DNA from: an uncultured Pseudomonadota bacterium
GTDB lineage: Bacteria; Bdellovibrionota_B; Oligoflexia; Oligoflexales; CAIMVM01
Assembly (NCBI GenBank): GCA_903844895.1
Contig: CAIMVM010000015.1
Location: forward strand, 1 to 43,319
Length of the DNA: 43,319 nucleotides
Reading direction: 5' to 3'
Every line of letters starts with the position of its first letter. Position 1 is the first letter of the stretch. A model generated the notes under the pieces. It searched no databases. It saw only the letters and a program-made list of their open reading frames with translations, and was not told where the DNA came from. Shown here piece after piece: positions 33,752 to 42,578 of this stretch. Position numbers and translations under genes: made by a program.

Positions 33752-34991
33752 TAGACCTGTTCATATCCCTGCTCTGCGCATCGGTATCAATGGCCGATTC
33801 CTTGTCGCCAAACAAACAGGTGTACAAAGGGCTGCCTACAATTTATTGATAAGCCTTTTAGAAATCGACAAACAAAACACCTATATTATTTTTACTGGCG
33901 AAGAACAAAGTTCCAATCCGGCATGGAAAAAACCCAATGTTGAGATGGTTTACTCTAATATTAAAAGTGGGGAAAACATTAAAAATCATCTGTGGGAACA
34001 ATTTATTCTTCCTACACTCGCCTTAAATGCGAAAGTAGATTTGCTCCATTCGCCAGCCAATATGGCTCCTCTCATGTTTAAAGGTAGGTCCATAGTTAAT
34101 ATCCATGACTTATGCTTCATAGTTAATCCGCAGTGGTACAGCTTTGCATTTCGAAGTCTTTATAGTCTGCTAATCCCCAAAATCGCCCGCTCGGCAAGTA
34201 GGGTGATTACTAATTCCAATAATTCACGAAATGATATTTTTCAATACTGCGGAATAGATTCTAATAAAGTCAACTTAATCTATTGGGCTGTCGATGAGTC
34301 GTTTCGTGAAGATGATTCTTCGTTTCATGCTGCTTTAGCAAGCGATGATTTTATACTTTACGTAGGCAGTTTGGAGCCCCGAAAAAACATTTCAAATCTA
34401 ATTCTTGCCTATGAGAAATTCCGAGAGCAACACCCCTCAACTCGCACAAAGCTTTGTCTCATTGGCGGTGAGAACCCATTGTTTGCAGCTGTAAAGCTTG
34501 AGGCCAAGCGATTTAAAGACGATATATTCCTACTTGGATATGTCGATGAGACCCTGCTGCGTTACTGCTATAGAAAAGCTCGCTGTGTCGTTTATCCAAG
34601 CCTTTACGAAGGATTTGGCCTGCCGCCCCTTGAGGCTATGGCGTGCGGAGCACCCGTCATCACAAGCTGTACAAGTTCACTGCCCGAGGTTGTTGGAAAA
34701 GCGGCCCTTCTTGTTAATCCCCTTGATATCAACCAAATAGCAGATGCCATGTATCAAGTGATTTCAGACCCTAAATTAGCTGAAAGACTCTCCCAATTAG
34801 GATTGGAAAGAGTCAAGCAATTTAGCTGGTCTACGGTGGCGCGCCACACACTTAGCATCTATTACGAAGTTGCGGGCGTAACCGGCCGAGACGAAAAGAC
34901 AGGTCAAGCAATTTCACCAAGCCTCTGGAAGTACTGGAAGCAAAAAGAACAAAAAAGTATAAAAGTAGTACCAAAAAATGCAAGGAGCTAG
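33735..34991 (+). CDS. Glycosyltransferase, family GT4, second of a pair
   Basis: 418 residues from ATG at 33735 (GGAGG is 3 bases upstream, tight); another ATG at 33717 in frame adds six residues. N-terminal IGINGRFLVAKQTGVQRAAY and C-terminal LYVGSLEPRKNISNL with YPSLYEGFGLPPLEAMACGA, E-x7-E motif, and SLPEVVGKAALLVNP. Same architecture as its neighbour and overlapping it by 17 bases, so the pair is co-translated and may add two consecutive sugars to one glycan. The last ~45 residues form a basic tail beyond the GT-B fold. Confidence 0.86.
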   Translation: MNAVFNRPVHIPALRIGINGRFLVAKQTGVQRAAYNLLISLLEIDKQNTYIIFTGEEQSSNPAWKKPNVEMVYSNIKSGENIKNHLWEQFILPTLALNAKVDLLHSPANMAPLMFKGRSIVNIHDLCFIVNPQWYSFAFRSLYSLLIPKIARSASRVITNSNNSRNDIFQYCGIDSNKVNLIYWAVDESFREDDSSFHAALASDDFILYVGSLEPRKNISNLILAYEKFREQHPSTRTKLCLIGGENPLFAAVKLEAKRFKDDIFLLGYVDETLLRYCYRKARCVVYPSLYEGFGLPPLEAMACGAPVITSCTSSLPEVVGKAALLVNPLDINQIADAMYQVISDPKLAERLSQLGLERVKQFSWSTVARHTLSIYYEVAGVTGRDEKTGQAISPSLWKYWKQKEQKSIKVVPKNARS

Positions 34992-34996
34992 AACCC

Positions 34997-36382
34997 ATGG
35001 GACGAGACCGAATCAAAAGCCTACTAGTAAGTGGAACTCCAGGCCGAGCAGCAGCCATCGGCGGATGGGTCAGATCTAAACGGGTATCGAAATCATGCGC
35101 TTTTTTAGCTGTCAATGACGGTTCCTGTCACGGAACCATTCAAGTGGTTGTGGATGCAAATTCGCCAGAATTTTCTAAGTTAGAACAGGTTGGGACGGGA
35201 ACCTCTCTTCGAATTAGAGGGCAGCTAGTTTCCTCGCCAGCAGAGGGACAAAGCGTAGAACTCAACGCCGAGCATATTGAGGTTTTAGGCCTGGCCGGAC
35301 CCGACTATCCTTTGCAAAAAAAAGGACATACTCTTGAGTTCTTGAGAGATCATGCCCATTTAAGATCTCGAACCACCACCTTTGGTGCGATGTTTAGGCT
35401 AAGAAACGTCTTGTCGAGATCCGTTCACGATTTTTTTCAATCAAGAGGGTTTTTATGGGCCCACTCACCCATTTTGACATCGACCGATGGGGAAGGTGCC
35501 GGCGAAATGTTTACGGTCACCCATTTCGATCTTAACAAGATACCAAAGCTTGAAAATGGCCAGATTGACTTTGCTAAAGATTTTTTTGGAAAGCATGCCC
35601 ACCTCTGCGTGACTGGCCAGCTAGAGGCCGAGTTTATGGCGCTTTCCATGGGTGATGTCTATACTTTTGGACCCACCTTTCGCGCCGAGAACTCAAATAC
35701 CTCGCGCCATTTAGCGGAATTTTGGATGATCGAACCTGAAATGGCCTTTGCGGATCTTAACGATAATATTGAGCTGGCTGGAGATTTCTTTCGTTTTATG
35801 CTTTCTGCGGCCATCAAAGAGTGTCCTGAAGAGCTTCAATTTTTTGAAACCTTCTATAAAAATATTAAAGTAGAAGAGCTGCGGGCAGTAGCCGATAAAA
35901 AGCCGGCACGCGTCACTTATACAGATGCCGTCGACATTCTTCAAAAAAGTGGACAATCATTTGAATACAATGTGAAATGGGGAATGGACCTACAATCTGA
36001 GCACGAACGATTTTTATGTGAAAAAGTTTTCAAAAGCCCAGTATTCGTGACCGACTATCCTAAAGACATCAAAGCCTTCTATATGCGACTCAACCCTGAT
36101 GAAAAAACCGTAGCAGCCACAGATTTTCTCGTGCCGGGCGTTGGAGAGTTGATCGGGGGGAGCCAAAGAGAAGAACGCCTGCCCCAACTTGAAGCCAGAA
36201 TGGCGGAGTTAAAGATCCCTAAAGATGACCTCCAATGGTACTTGGATCTAAGACGCTTCGGCACGGTTCCCCATGCGGGATTTGGACTTGGCTTTGAAAG
36301 AATGCTCCTTTATTGCACTGGGATTGGAAATATTCGGGATACGATTCCTTGCCCAAGGGTCCCAGGCCTGATCTCTTTTTGA
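34997..36382 (+). CDS. asnS: Asparaginyl-tRNA synthetase
   Basis: 461 residues (E. coli 466). It attaches asparagine to tRNA-Asn. N-terminal OB-fold anticodon-binding domain (AIGGWVRSKRVSKSCAFLAV, DGSCHGTIQVVV), class II catalytic domain with motif 2 FRAENSNTSRHLAEFWM and motif 3 GFGLGFERMLLYCTG. Typical AsnS features rather than AspRS: the sequence GEGAGEMFTVT and the SNTSRHLAE motif. ATG at 34997 with AAGGAG about 10 bases upstream, 5 bases beyond the glycosyltransferase stop. Present alone in this window; it implies direct Asn-tRNA formation. Confidence 0.95.
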   Translation: MGRDRIKSLLVSGTPGRAAAIGGWVRSKRVSKSCAFLAVNDGSCHGTIQVVVDANSPEFSKLEQVGTGTSLRIRGQLVSSPAEGQSVELNAEHIEVLGLAGPDYPLQKKGHTLEFLRDHAHLRSRTTTFGAMFRLRNVLSRSVHDFFQSRGFLWAHSPILTSTDGEGAGEMFTVTHFDLNKIPKLENGQIDFAKDFFGKHAHLCVTGQLEAEFMALSMGDVYTFGPTFRAENSNTSRHLAEFWMIEPEMAFADLNDNIELAGDFFRFMLSAAIKECPEELQFFETFYKNIKVEELRAVADKKPARVTYTDAVDILQKSGQSFEYNVKWGMDLQSEHERFLCEKVFKSPVFVTDYPKDIKAFYMRLNPDEKTVAATDFLVPGVGELIGGSQREERLPQLEARMAELKIPKDDLQWYLDLRRFGTVPHAGFGLGFERMLLYCTGIGNIRDTIPCPRVPGLISF

Positions 36383-36432
36383 GCGCCCATCGCTAAGGCC
36401 CTGTAATAGATAAAGTTTTGATTGTGGAGTTG

Positions 36433-36473
36433 GGAGCCCATAGGATGGAGATTTTCAGTAGGTGCTGGGCTCC
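36433..36473 (+). terminator. Hairpin after asnS
   Basis: GGAGCCCA (36433-36440) pairs with TGGGCTCC (36466-36473) around a 25-nt loop. There is no T run behind it, so it may be a weak terminator or a structural element. Confidence 0.4.
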
Positions 36474-36544
36474 TTCGGGCAAGGTTTAGGCTCAACCGTT
36501 CTGTATCTCTTGGGTTTATAATCTGAAAATCAGTTCTTTCTTCA

Positions 36545-36573
36545 TTGACGAGGCGTTGCCTGCTGTGTATATT
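36545..36573 (+). promoter_or_regulatory. Sigma-70-type promoter for rplM-rpsI
   Basis: TTGACG (36545-36550), 17 bases of spacer, then TATATT (36568-36573). Both boxes are close to consensus and the spacing is optimal. Predicted start at about 36580 leaves an untranslated leader of about 145 bases. Confidence 0.8.
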
Positions 36574-36579
36574 CCGAGC

Positions 36580-36723
36580 CTCAAAGAGTAGCCTCTAGAT
36601 ACGGAGGTGCTTAGGTTTCTTAGTTGCCTGCCCGGCTCTTCCACTCCGGCCTTGACGCTTAGAAGCATAGGAATGCTCTTGAGTTTTGCGCTGAGCGCCT
36701 TTTAAAATTGGAGTAAAGAAGAC
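36580..36723 (+). promoter_or_regulatory. Untranslated leader of rplM-rpsI, candidate L13 or autoregulatory RNA
   Basis: A ~145-base GC-richer leader follows the predicted transcription start. It has GCGC and GCGC arms around TGA at ~36690-36700 and then CTTTT, and a GGAGT ribosome binding site before the ATG at 36724. Bacterial L13 and S9 operons are often controlled by leader structures; I did not match this one to a known L13 leader. Confidence 0.35.
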
Positions 36724-37170
36724 ATGAAAACCTGCAAAATCACCGCTGCAGATATTAAGCAGAATTGGGTGGTAGTTGATGCCTCTGGGCAGACGCTTGG
36801 CCGTCTAGCTACAGAAATTGCTCGCGTTCTACGCGGCAAGCATAAGCCCACCTATAGCCCCCACATGGAGTGCGGAGACCACGTCGTTGTGGTAAACGCC
36901 GAAAAAGTACGGTTAACTGGTAAAAAGATGACCGACAAAATCTATTATAACCACTCGACGTACATCGGAGGCTTAAAAGCCACCCGAGCTGAAGAGATGT
37001 TGGCAAAGCACCCTGATAGAGTGATCACATTTGCAGTCAAAGGTATGCTTCCAAAGAATACCTTAGGCCGTGAAATGGCCAAGAATCTTCGCGTCTACGC
37101 TGGAACTGAACACCCACATTCAGGCCAAAAACCAGTAGCTATGGCTGCTCGCACGGCTAAGGGGAATTAA
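36724..37170 (+). CDS. rplM: Ribosomal protein L13 (uL13)
   Basis: 148 residues, as expected for bacterial L13. Family motifs: [44 protein letters not shown]-type segment [35 protein letters not shown], and EHPHSGQKP. It binds 23S rRNA early in 50S assembly. Two bases separate it from rpsI, and the two form the usual L13-S9 operon. Confidence 0.98.
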   Translation: MKTCKITAADIKQNWVVVDASGQTLGRLATEIARVLRGKHKPTYSPHMECGDHVVVVNAEKVRLTGKKMTDKIYYNHSTYIGGLKATRAEEMLAKHPDRVITFAVKGMLPKNTLGREMAKNLRVYAGTEHPHSGQKPVAMAARTAKGN

Positions 37171-37172
37171 TC

Positions 37173-37565
37173 ATGGCACAAGCAACTACACACGCAGTCG
37201 GTAAACGTAAAACATCCATCGCACGAGTATGGCTAAAGCCAGGAAAAGGCGACGTTGTTATCAATAAGCGCGAGTTGGGCGACTATATGCTTCGCCCAAC
37301 GGCTCGCATGATTATCAATCAGCCTTTTGAATTGACAGGAACTTCAGGAAAGTATGATGTTATCGTGAATGTGATTGGTGGAGGTCTTTCAGGACAAGCC
37401 GAAGCTATTCGCCACGGTATAACCAGAGCACTTTCCGTAATCGACGCTGATTTCCGCCTTGTTCTTAAGAGGGCTGGACTCATCACTCGCGATTCCAGGA
37501 AGAAAGAACGTAAGCTACCAGGACAGCCGTCTTCACGCGCACGCTTCCAGTTTTCCAAGCGTTAA
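37173..37565 (+). CDS. rpsI: Ribosomal protein S9 (uS9)
   Basis: 130 residues, full length. Motifs AVGKRKTSIARVWLKPGKGD, GGGLSGQAEAIRHGITRAL, and the basic C-terminal tail ending FQFSKR whose last arginine contacts tRNA in the ribosomal P site. Part of the 30S head. Confidence 0.98.
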   Translation: MAQATTHAVGKRKTSIARVWLKPGKGDVVINKRELGDYMLRPTARMIINQPFELTGTSGKYDVIVNVIGGGLSGQAEAIRHGITRALSVIDADFRLVLKRAGLITRDSRKKERKLPGQPSSRARFQFSKR

Positions 37566-37592
37566 AAAATGGTTCCGTATCCTTAGTATTTC

Positions 37593-37620
37593 AAAGACCA
37601 CCTGCAAGGGTGGTCTTTTT
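37593..37620 (+). terminator. Terminator after rplM-rpsI
   Basis: GACCACC (37596-37602) pairs with GGTGGTC (37609-37615) and AAA/TTT extend the stem; TTTTT follows. It lies 27 bases behind the rpsI stop. Confidence 0.92.
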
Positions 37621-37695
37621 ACATAGACGTCAATACAAAAAGTCTCCTTTGACTTTTTAAGCTAAACTTGAAAAGACGTCCCACAATCCGAAGCT

Positions 37696-38394
37696 CTAAT
37701 CGGAAATCTTGGGTTTGAAAATTCGAGAGATCAGCGATCTTTTCACTTTTTTAGGTTTTGGATTTTGTAGCTCCATATATCGAGCTCGCCTGATCTTTAG
37801 GTAATTCAGACGTTCTAACCGCAACTTACCCAGAGGGTGGATCTCCCAGGCAGGTAGTGTCAAAGATAGCAAATTCAGCTGATTCAAAGGTTCTTTTCCC
37901 TGTATCTCAAAAAAATCACGGTTATAAGTCCAAACTTGTTTTGCCTGCATCTCGGAGTTGGGTTCAATAAAACTCAGAATATCTCCTTCGGGAATACCGA
38001 CTTCTAAAATATCTGCGCCACTCATTATCAAGACTCCTGTCATCAAGTAGCTTAGGGCTTCAGTGACATCAGTAACTTCAGTCTTAGATTTAAAATGGAC
38101 CATGAGTCGACAGGTGCTTAAGGGCTTATCTTCCGAAATTGCTTCTGCATAGCCCAGAATGACGCCAGCCCGCTGTAAGCTCCAAGCTCCCATAAAATAG
38201 GCCTGTCCAGTCTTTAGTCTTCTTTGGAAAGGAGGATGACGGCAAAGAGAAACCTTAAAAAAAGCGTCAGCCGCCGGGACTGCAGATCTACCAAAACCTT
38301 CGGCTTCGACAATCCAACTTTCATTCCCTGAAATAAAAATCGACTCCACCCAGGGTGTAGAATTTGCCGAGCAAGGAGCGTTAGCAAGAACCAT
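37696..38394 (-). CDS. Protein of unknown function, divergent from bactofilin
   Basis: 232 residues from ATG at 38394 (in-frame GTG at 38430 is possible). No signal peptide or membrane segment is clear; the first ~40 residues carry one Cys and a region VESIFISGNESWIVEAEGFG. The C-terminus is strongly basic (PKPKKVKRSLISRIFKPK), which may bind nucleic acid or membrane. No family recognised. It is divergent from the bactofilin gene across an 87-base gap which contains a repeated TAAYGATTATC sequence. Confidence 0.6.
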   Translation of the reverse strand: MVLANAPCSANSTPWVESIFISGNESWIVEAEGFGRSAVPAADAFFKVSLCRHPPFQRRLKTGQAYFMGAWSLQRAGVILGYAEAISEDKPLSTCRLMVHFKSKTEVTDVTEALSYLMTGVLIMSGADILEVGIPEGDILSFIEPNSEMQAKQVWTYNRDFFEIQGKEPLNQLNLLSLTLPAWEIHPLGKLRLERLNYLKIRRARYMELQNPKPKKVKRSLISRIFKPKISD

Positions 38395-38481
38395 AATGAT
38401 TATCCCATGTTGTACTGTAACGATTATCACACAACCAGAAACTAGATAAAATGGGATAGTGACTTATTTTAGGGGAATAGA

Positions 38482-38928
38482 ATGACCAAAAAAGAATCCA
38501 AATCTTCTAAAAAAAAACAGGACAACCCGGGGGTTAGCATTTTAACCTCTGAGTGCCACTTTCATGGACGGATGATCTGTAAAGGAATCTCGAGAATTGG
38601 CGGGACGATTCATGGAGAGATCGAATCGGAAGGGATCCTTATCATTGAAACCGGAGCCCATGTTGAAGCCGCGATTCAAGCCGATGAAGTGGTCGTTCAA
38701 GGCAGCTTAAAAGGTCGGGTAAGCATTTCCAATAGAATTGAATTTACATCTACAGGTACATTTACAGGCAAGCTAGAAACCCCAAATCTCTATGTCATTG
38801 ACGGCGCTAAACTCAACGGGGAAATTGCTATGCAAAATATTGCAGAAGTTAGGCGCGATGCCAAAGAAATTGAAAAGCTAGAGCTAGAAACCCTAAATTC
38901 CGAACCTAATATCGAATTTGAGAAGTAA
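38482..38928 (+). CDS. Bactofilin
   Basis: 148 residues. Right-handed beta-helix of the bactofilin family (DUF583/PF04519): an N-terminal Lys-rich tail (residues 2-14) and repeated turns such as HFHGRMICKGISRIGGTIHG, IESEGILIIETGAHVEAAIQ, ADEVVVQGSLKGRVS, TGTFTGKLETPNLYV and GAKLNGEIAMQN. Bactofilins polymerise into membrane-associated filaments that set cell shape, position chemoreceptors or shape peptidoglycan. ATG at 38482 has AGGGGAATAGA upstream. No peptidase (LmdC-like M23) partner is adjacent. Confidence 0.9.
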   Translation: MTKKESKSSKKKQDNPGVSILTSECHFHGRMICKGISRIGGTIHGEIESEGILIIETGAHVEAAIQADEVVVQGSLKGRVSISNRIEFTSTGTFTGKLETPNLYVIDGAKLNGEIAMQNIAEVRRDAKEIEKLELETLNSEPNIEFEK

Positions 38929-38996
38929 ACTGAAGATTTCCAACTTTTGAATCAAGAGTATCTCGATTCCTAAAATCCTAAATTTAGCTTCAAAAA

Positions 38997-39617
38997 ATGA
39001 GGAATATGAATACGCCGGCTATTCCTGATTTTCTTAAAAAAGTGAATGTCGCCCCAATGGACTCCTGGGAAGGTTTGCCATTAAAATCAGCTGCGGTTTT
39101 AGTGCTATTTGTCAAGCGTCATCAAACTTGGCATCTCCTATTAACCCGGCGCTCTCCCCACTTAAACCATCACCGCGGTCAAATTGGTTTTCCTGGCGGC
39201 CTGCGGGAAAAAGAAGATGCCTCGCCTGAAGCAACGGCTCTTCGAGAATATGAAGAAGAGTTAGGGGTTTCTCGGGATCGGGTTTGTATTCTTGGCTGTT
39301 TAAAAGGAGAGCAAAACATCGACCACCTCCACGTAGTTCCGGTGGTGGCCTTTGCGAGCGACCCAGGACTTTTTCGTCCTTCAACCCATGAAGTGGCTGA
39401 AGTATGGGAGGTGGATATCGAAGGACTAGCCAATTTTAGTGTCTTTCGTTTTAATTCCTTTGGCCAATGGCGAAGTTCTGACTTATTCCGAACTCATTCC
39501 GTTTGTATCTGGGGGCTTTCTGCACGAATACTGCGCAGCGCCGGGTTTCCTGAACTCTTAAAACCTAGCTGTGAAACACAATCTCTACCTTCAGAAAAGA
39601 TAAGTAGATCTTTCTAG
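38997..39617 (+). CDS. NUDIX hydrolase, coenzyme A pyrophosphatase type
   Basis: 206 residues. Nudix box near 67-91 (GGLREKEDASPEATALREYE, then EELGV) with catalytic glutamates E84, E86, E87 (REYEEELG). The preceding LLTRRSPHLNHHRGQIGF (48-65) is the NuCoA signature of NudL-type CoA pyrophosphatases, which cleave CoA to 3',5'-ADP and 4'-phosphopantetheine. ATG at 38997 is used; a second at 39006 is equally possible. It follows bactofilin by 68 bases on the same strand, but the two need not be linked functionally. Confidence 0.88.
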   Translation: MRNMNTPAIPDFLKKVNVAPMDSWEGLPLKSAAVLVLFVKRHQTWHLLLTRRSPHLNHHRGQIGFPGGLREKEDASPEATALREYEEELGVSRDRVCILGCLKGEQNIDHLHVVPVVAFASDPGLFRPSTHEVAEVWEVDIEGLANFSVFRFNSFGQWRSSDLFRTHSVCIWGLSARILRSAGFPELLKPSCETQSLPSEKISRSF

Positions 39618-39627
39618 CTGCTACTAA

Positions 39628-39798
39628 ATGAACCAGTTTCCTTTTAAGTTCCATTTTAAAACCAGCTTAATATTCCTTTTTTTCCTCCAGGCAGCCCCCT
39701 CGATTTTGCTTATGGGATGCGCTAAGAGGCGGACTTTAAAAAAGTTCAAAAACTCATTTTTTTTTTTTAATCCTCGGAGTAAAACCCTTACTCAATGA
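39628..39798 (+). CDS. Possible small lipoprotein (56 residues)
   Basis: A frame of 57 codons including stop, too short for routine calling. It opens with a basic N-terminus and hydrophobic core (FKTSLIFLFFLQAAPSILLM) and a lipobox ILLMGC with C31. The tail is strongly basic (AKRRTLKKFKN) and contains four Phe from a run of 12 T at 39757-39768. No ribosome binding site is visible before the ATG, which lies 10 bases after the NUDIX stop, so translation by coupling is possible. Could be a short envelope peptide, or a chance frame in AT-rich sequence. Confidence 0.35.
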   Translation: MNQFPFKFHFKTSLIFLFFLQAAPSILLMGCAKRRTLKKFKNSFFFFNPRSKTLTQ

Positions 39799-39890
39799 GG
39801 ACTTATGTAGCAAACATGCAAAATTTGCCGTATGTTTATTTTTTCGTACGCCGAATAAATACAAGATCACTTCCAAACTAAGGAATGTCT

Positions 39891-41144
39891 ATGCCAGTTG
39901 AAGTTAAAGTACCCAGTGTCGGCGAATCTATTAAAGAGGGAATGATAGGCACTTGGCGTAAAGCCTCAGGTGAACTTGTCCAGCGTGATGAGGTATTGCT
40001 AGATCTTGAAACGGATAAAGCGAGTGTCGAAATCGTAGCTGAGGTTTCAGGTAAACTTGAAATTTTAGCAAAAGTAGGCCAAGTGGTAAAAATAGGCGAA
40101 GTGATTGCTCACATTGACTCTTCGGCATCAGCCCCAGTGCAACCATCGACCGCTGCTAAAGACTCAAATGCCGCAACCACAGCTAAAGAAGCTGATAACG
40201 GGCCAGCCGTCAGAAGAATGGCCGCAGAAACAGGGATCAACCCAAGTAATGTAGAAGGTACAGGCAAAGACCACCGCGTCACCAAAGGAGACATGATTCA
40301 CGCTCAGGAAAAGGCGGCGACTTCTCCACAGTCTTCAAAAGCTACTCCCGCGCAAAGCTCAACATCGAGCCCTCAGTCGGCCCCAAAAGTTAAAAATGAG
40401 ACTTCCGCTCCCGTGGAACTACCAAAGCTTTCAGGTACGGCTAGAGAAGATTCCAGAAAGCCCATGTCCATGATGCGTCGACGGATCGCGGAACGTTTAG
40501 TTCAGTCACAAAACACGGCTGCAATTTTGACGACTTTCAATGAACTCGACATGACTGCGGTTACGGAACTGAGAAAGCGCTATGCAGATAAATTTCAAGA
40601 AAAATATAATATTAAATTAGGCTTTATGGGCTTCTTTATTAAAGCCGCAGTTGATGCACTTCAAACCTACCCTGAAATCAATGCGTTTATTGACGGAAAT
40701 GACGTGATTTATCATAACTACTGTGATTTTTCCGTAGCAGTATCCACTGAAAAAGGCCTCCTCACTCCCGTGATTCGCGATTGCGATAAAATGTCGATTG
40801 CTGGCATTGAGTTAGCTATTGCAGCCATGGCAAAGAAAGCCCGAGACAATAAAATCTCTATCGATGATCTTACAGGTGGCACCTTTACGATTTCAAATGG
40901 CGGCATCTTTGGCTCACTCATGTCGACTCCCATAATCAATCCACCACAAACTGCCATATTAGGCATGCATAAAACCATGCTGAGGCCCATCGTCATGCCT
41001 GATGGCAAAATAGAAGCTAGACCTATGATGTACTTAGCTCTTTCCTATGATCACCGTATGGTTGATGGTAAAGAAGCGGTGCAGTTTTTGGTACGCATCA
41101 AAGAGAATTTAGAAGATCCAGCACGTCTGCTATTGGGAGTTTAA
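39891..41144 (+). CDS. sucB: 2-oxoglutarate dehydrogenase E2, dihydrolipoyl succinyltransferase
   Basis: 417 residues from ATG at 39891, which has AAGGA 6 bases upstream; an ATG at 39885 is six bases earlier. Lipoyl domain with lipoylated K43 ([10 protein letters not shown]), an Ala/Pro/Ser-rich linker, a peripheral-subunit-binding domain (~100-140: [20 protein letters not shown]), a second linker, and the acyltransferase domain with H388-x-x-x-D392-G ([13 protein letters not shown]). [14 protein letters not shown] is typical for the succinyl class (sucB) rather than acetyl. It passes succinyl groups from E1 to CoA in the TCA cycle. First gene of the operon. Confidence 0.96.
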   Translation: MPVEVKVPSVGESIKEGMIGTWRKASGELVQRDEVLLDLETDKASVEIVAEVSGKLEILAKVGQVVKIGEVIAHIDSSASAPVQPSTAAKDSNAATTAKEADNGPAVRRMAAETGINPSNVEGTGKDHRVTKGDMIHAQEKAATSPQSSKATPAQSSTSSPQSAPKVKNETSAPVELPKLSGTAREDSRKPMSMMRRRIAERLVQSQNTAAILTTFNELDMTAVTELRKRYADKFQEKYNIKLGFMGFFIKAAVDALQTYPEINAFIDGNDVIYHNYCDFSVAVSTEKGLLTPVIRDCDKMSIAGIELAIAAMAKKARDNKISIDDLTGGTFTISNGGIFGSLMSTPIINPPQTAILGMHKTMLRPIVMPDGKIEARPMMYLALSYDHRMVDGKEAVQFLVRIKENLEDPARLLLGV

Positions 41145-41147
41145 CGA

Positions 41148-42548
41148 ATGAGCGATACCTACGATCTCATAGTCATCGGTGGCGGCCCAGGTGGGTATGT
41201 AGCTGCCATTAGAGGCGCCCAACTTGGCCTCAAGACAGCTTGCATTGAAATGCGTGAAACCCTTGGAGGAACGTGCCTCAATGTGGGATGCATTCCCTCA
41301 AAGGCCTTGTTAGAATCCTCCCACCATTACTTCAGAGCTAAGCATGAATTTGCAGGTCATGGGATTTCTTTTTCTGATCTATCATTCAACTTAGCAGATA
41401 TGATCAAGCGCAAAAACGAAGTGGTTTCAGGCATGACGGGCGGAGTGGAATTTCTTTTCAAAAAGAATAAAGTGACCTGGCTCAAAGGGATTGGCTCCCT
41501 TGTAAAGCCAGGCCTCGTTAAGGTCACTGCAAAAGACGGCACGGCAGTAGACTACGTCGGTAAAAACATAATGATTGCCACGGGCTCTGAACCCATTGCG
41601 ATCCCCGCAGCACCATTCGATCATGAATTGATTTGTGACTCGACGGATGCTCTCAATTGGAGTTCTGTACCTAAGCATTTGGTTGTCGTAGGTGGTGGCG
41701 TGATTGGGCTAGAAATGGCTTCCATATGGTCACGACTTGGAGCCAAGGTCACGGTCTTGGAAGCCTTAGATAAAATTTTAGGCCCCATGGACCGTGGTAT
41801 TAGCACCGCCCTTCAGAAGATATTAGAAAAAGAAGGCATCACCTTTGAACTTTCCACTCTCTTAGAATCCACAAAAATTAAGGGAGCCTCGGTTGGACTT
41901 ACCGCCAAAAAAGACGGAAAAACAGTCGAATTTGAAGCCGACAAGGTCCTGGTTGCTGTCGGTCGACGCCCCTATACGGAACGCTTAGGTCTACTTGATG
42001 CGGGCGTAGAGTTGGATGCGCGTGGGCGCGTAAAAATCGACACTCATTTTAAAACAAATGTTCCTGGCATCTATGCCATCGGTGATGCCGTGCAAGGCCC
42101 AATGCTTGCCCATAAAGCAGAAGAAGAAGGAATTGCCGCCTCCGAAGGAATTGCGGGTAAAGCAGGACATGTAAACTATGAGGCGATTCCTGGAGTCGTT
42201 TACACTTGGCCTGAAGTCGCTAGCGTGGGTGCTACAGAAGAAGATCTGAAAGCTAAAGATGTGAAATATAAAAAAGGTCAATTTAATTTCCGGGCCAACG
42301 GCCGCGCTAAAGCGATGGGCGACAGCGAAGGATTTGTAAAAGTCCTTGCGGATGAAAAAACAGATCGACTTCTTGGAGTACATATTATTGGCCCTAATGC
42401 CTCAGAACTTATCGGGGAAGTTGCTATCGCGTTTGAATTTGGAGCCAGTGCTGAAGATCTTGCCCGGGCGGTACATGCCCACCCTACCCTTACAGAAGCC
42501 ATTAAGGAAGCTTCGCTTGGTGTAGACGGCAGAATGATACATTCATAA
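41148..42548 (+). CDS. lpdA: Dihydrolipoyl dehydrogenase (E3)
   Basis: 466 residues. FAD loop IGGGPGGYVAAIRGAQLGLK, redox disulfide C43-LNVG-C48 in GGTCLNVGCIPSK, NAD-binding loop VVGGGVIGLEMASIWSRLGA, and catalytic H445/E450 (HAHPTLTEA). It reoxidises dihydrolipoamide on E2 with NAD. Three bases separate it from sucB and 30 from sucA, so it is a complex-specific E3 within the operon. Confidence 0.97.
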   Translation: MSDTYDLIVIGGGPGGYVAAIRGAQLGLKTACIEMRETLGGTCLNVGCIPSKALLESSHHYFRAKHEFAGHGISFSDLSFNLADMIKRKNEVVSGMTGGVEFLFKKNKVTWLKGIGSLVKPGLVKVTAKDGTAVDYVGKNIMIATGSEPIAIPAAPFDHELICDSTDALNWSSVPKHLVVVGGGVIGLEMASIWSRLGAKVTVLEALDKILGPMDRGISTALQKILEKEGITFELSTLLESTKIKGASVGLTAKKDGKTVEFEADKVLVAVGRRPYTERLGLLDAGVELDARGRVKIDTHFKTNVPGIYAIGDAVQGPMLAHKAEEEGIAASEGIAGKAGHVNYEAIPGVVYTWPEVASVGATEEDLKAKDVKYKKGQFNFRANGRAKAMGDSEGFVKVLADEKTDRLLGVHIIGPNASELIGEVAIAFEFGASAEDLARAVHAHPTLTEAIKEASLGVDGRMIHS

Positions 42549-42578
42549 TTTGTGGGATGACAAAAGGAGAGCGGATTC

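Larger units (their letters stand above)
36383..36723 (+). other. Leader region before rplM
   Basis: About 340 bases between asnS and rplM. It holds a large hairpin (36433-36473), a strong promoter (36545-36573) and a ~145-base leader, listed separately. No gene seen. Confidence 0.7.
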
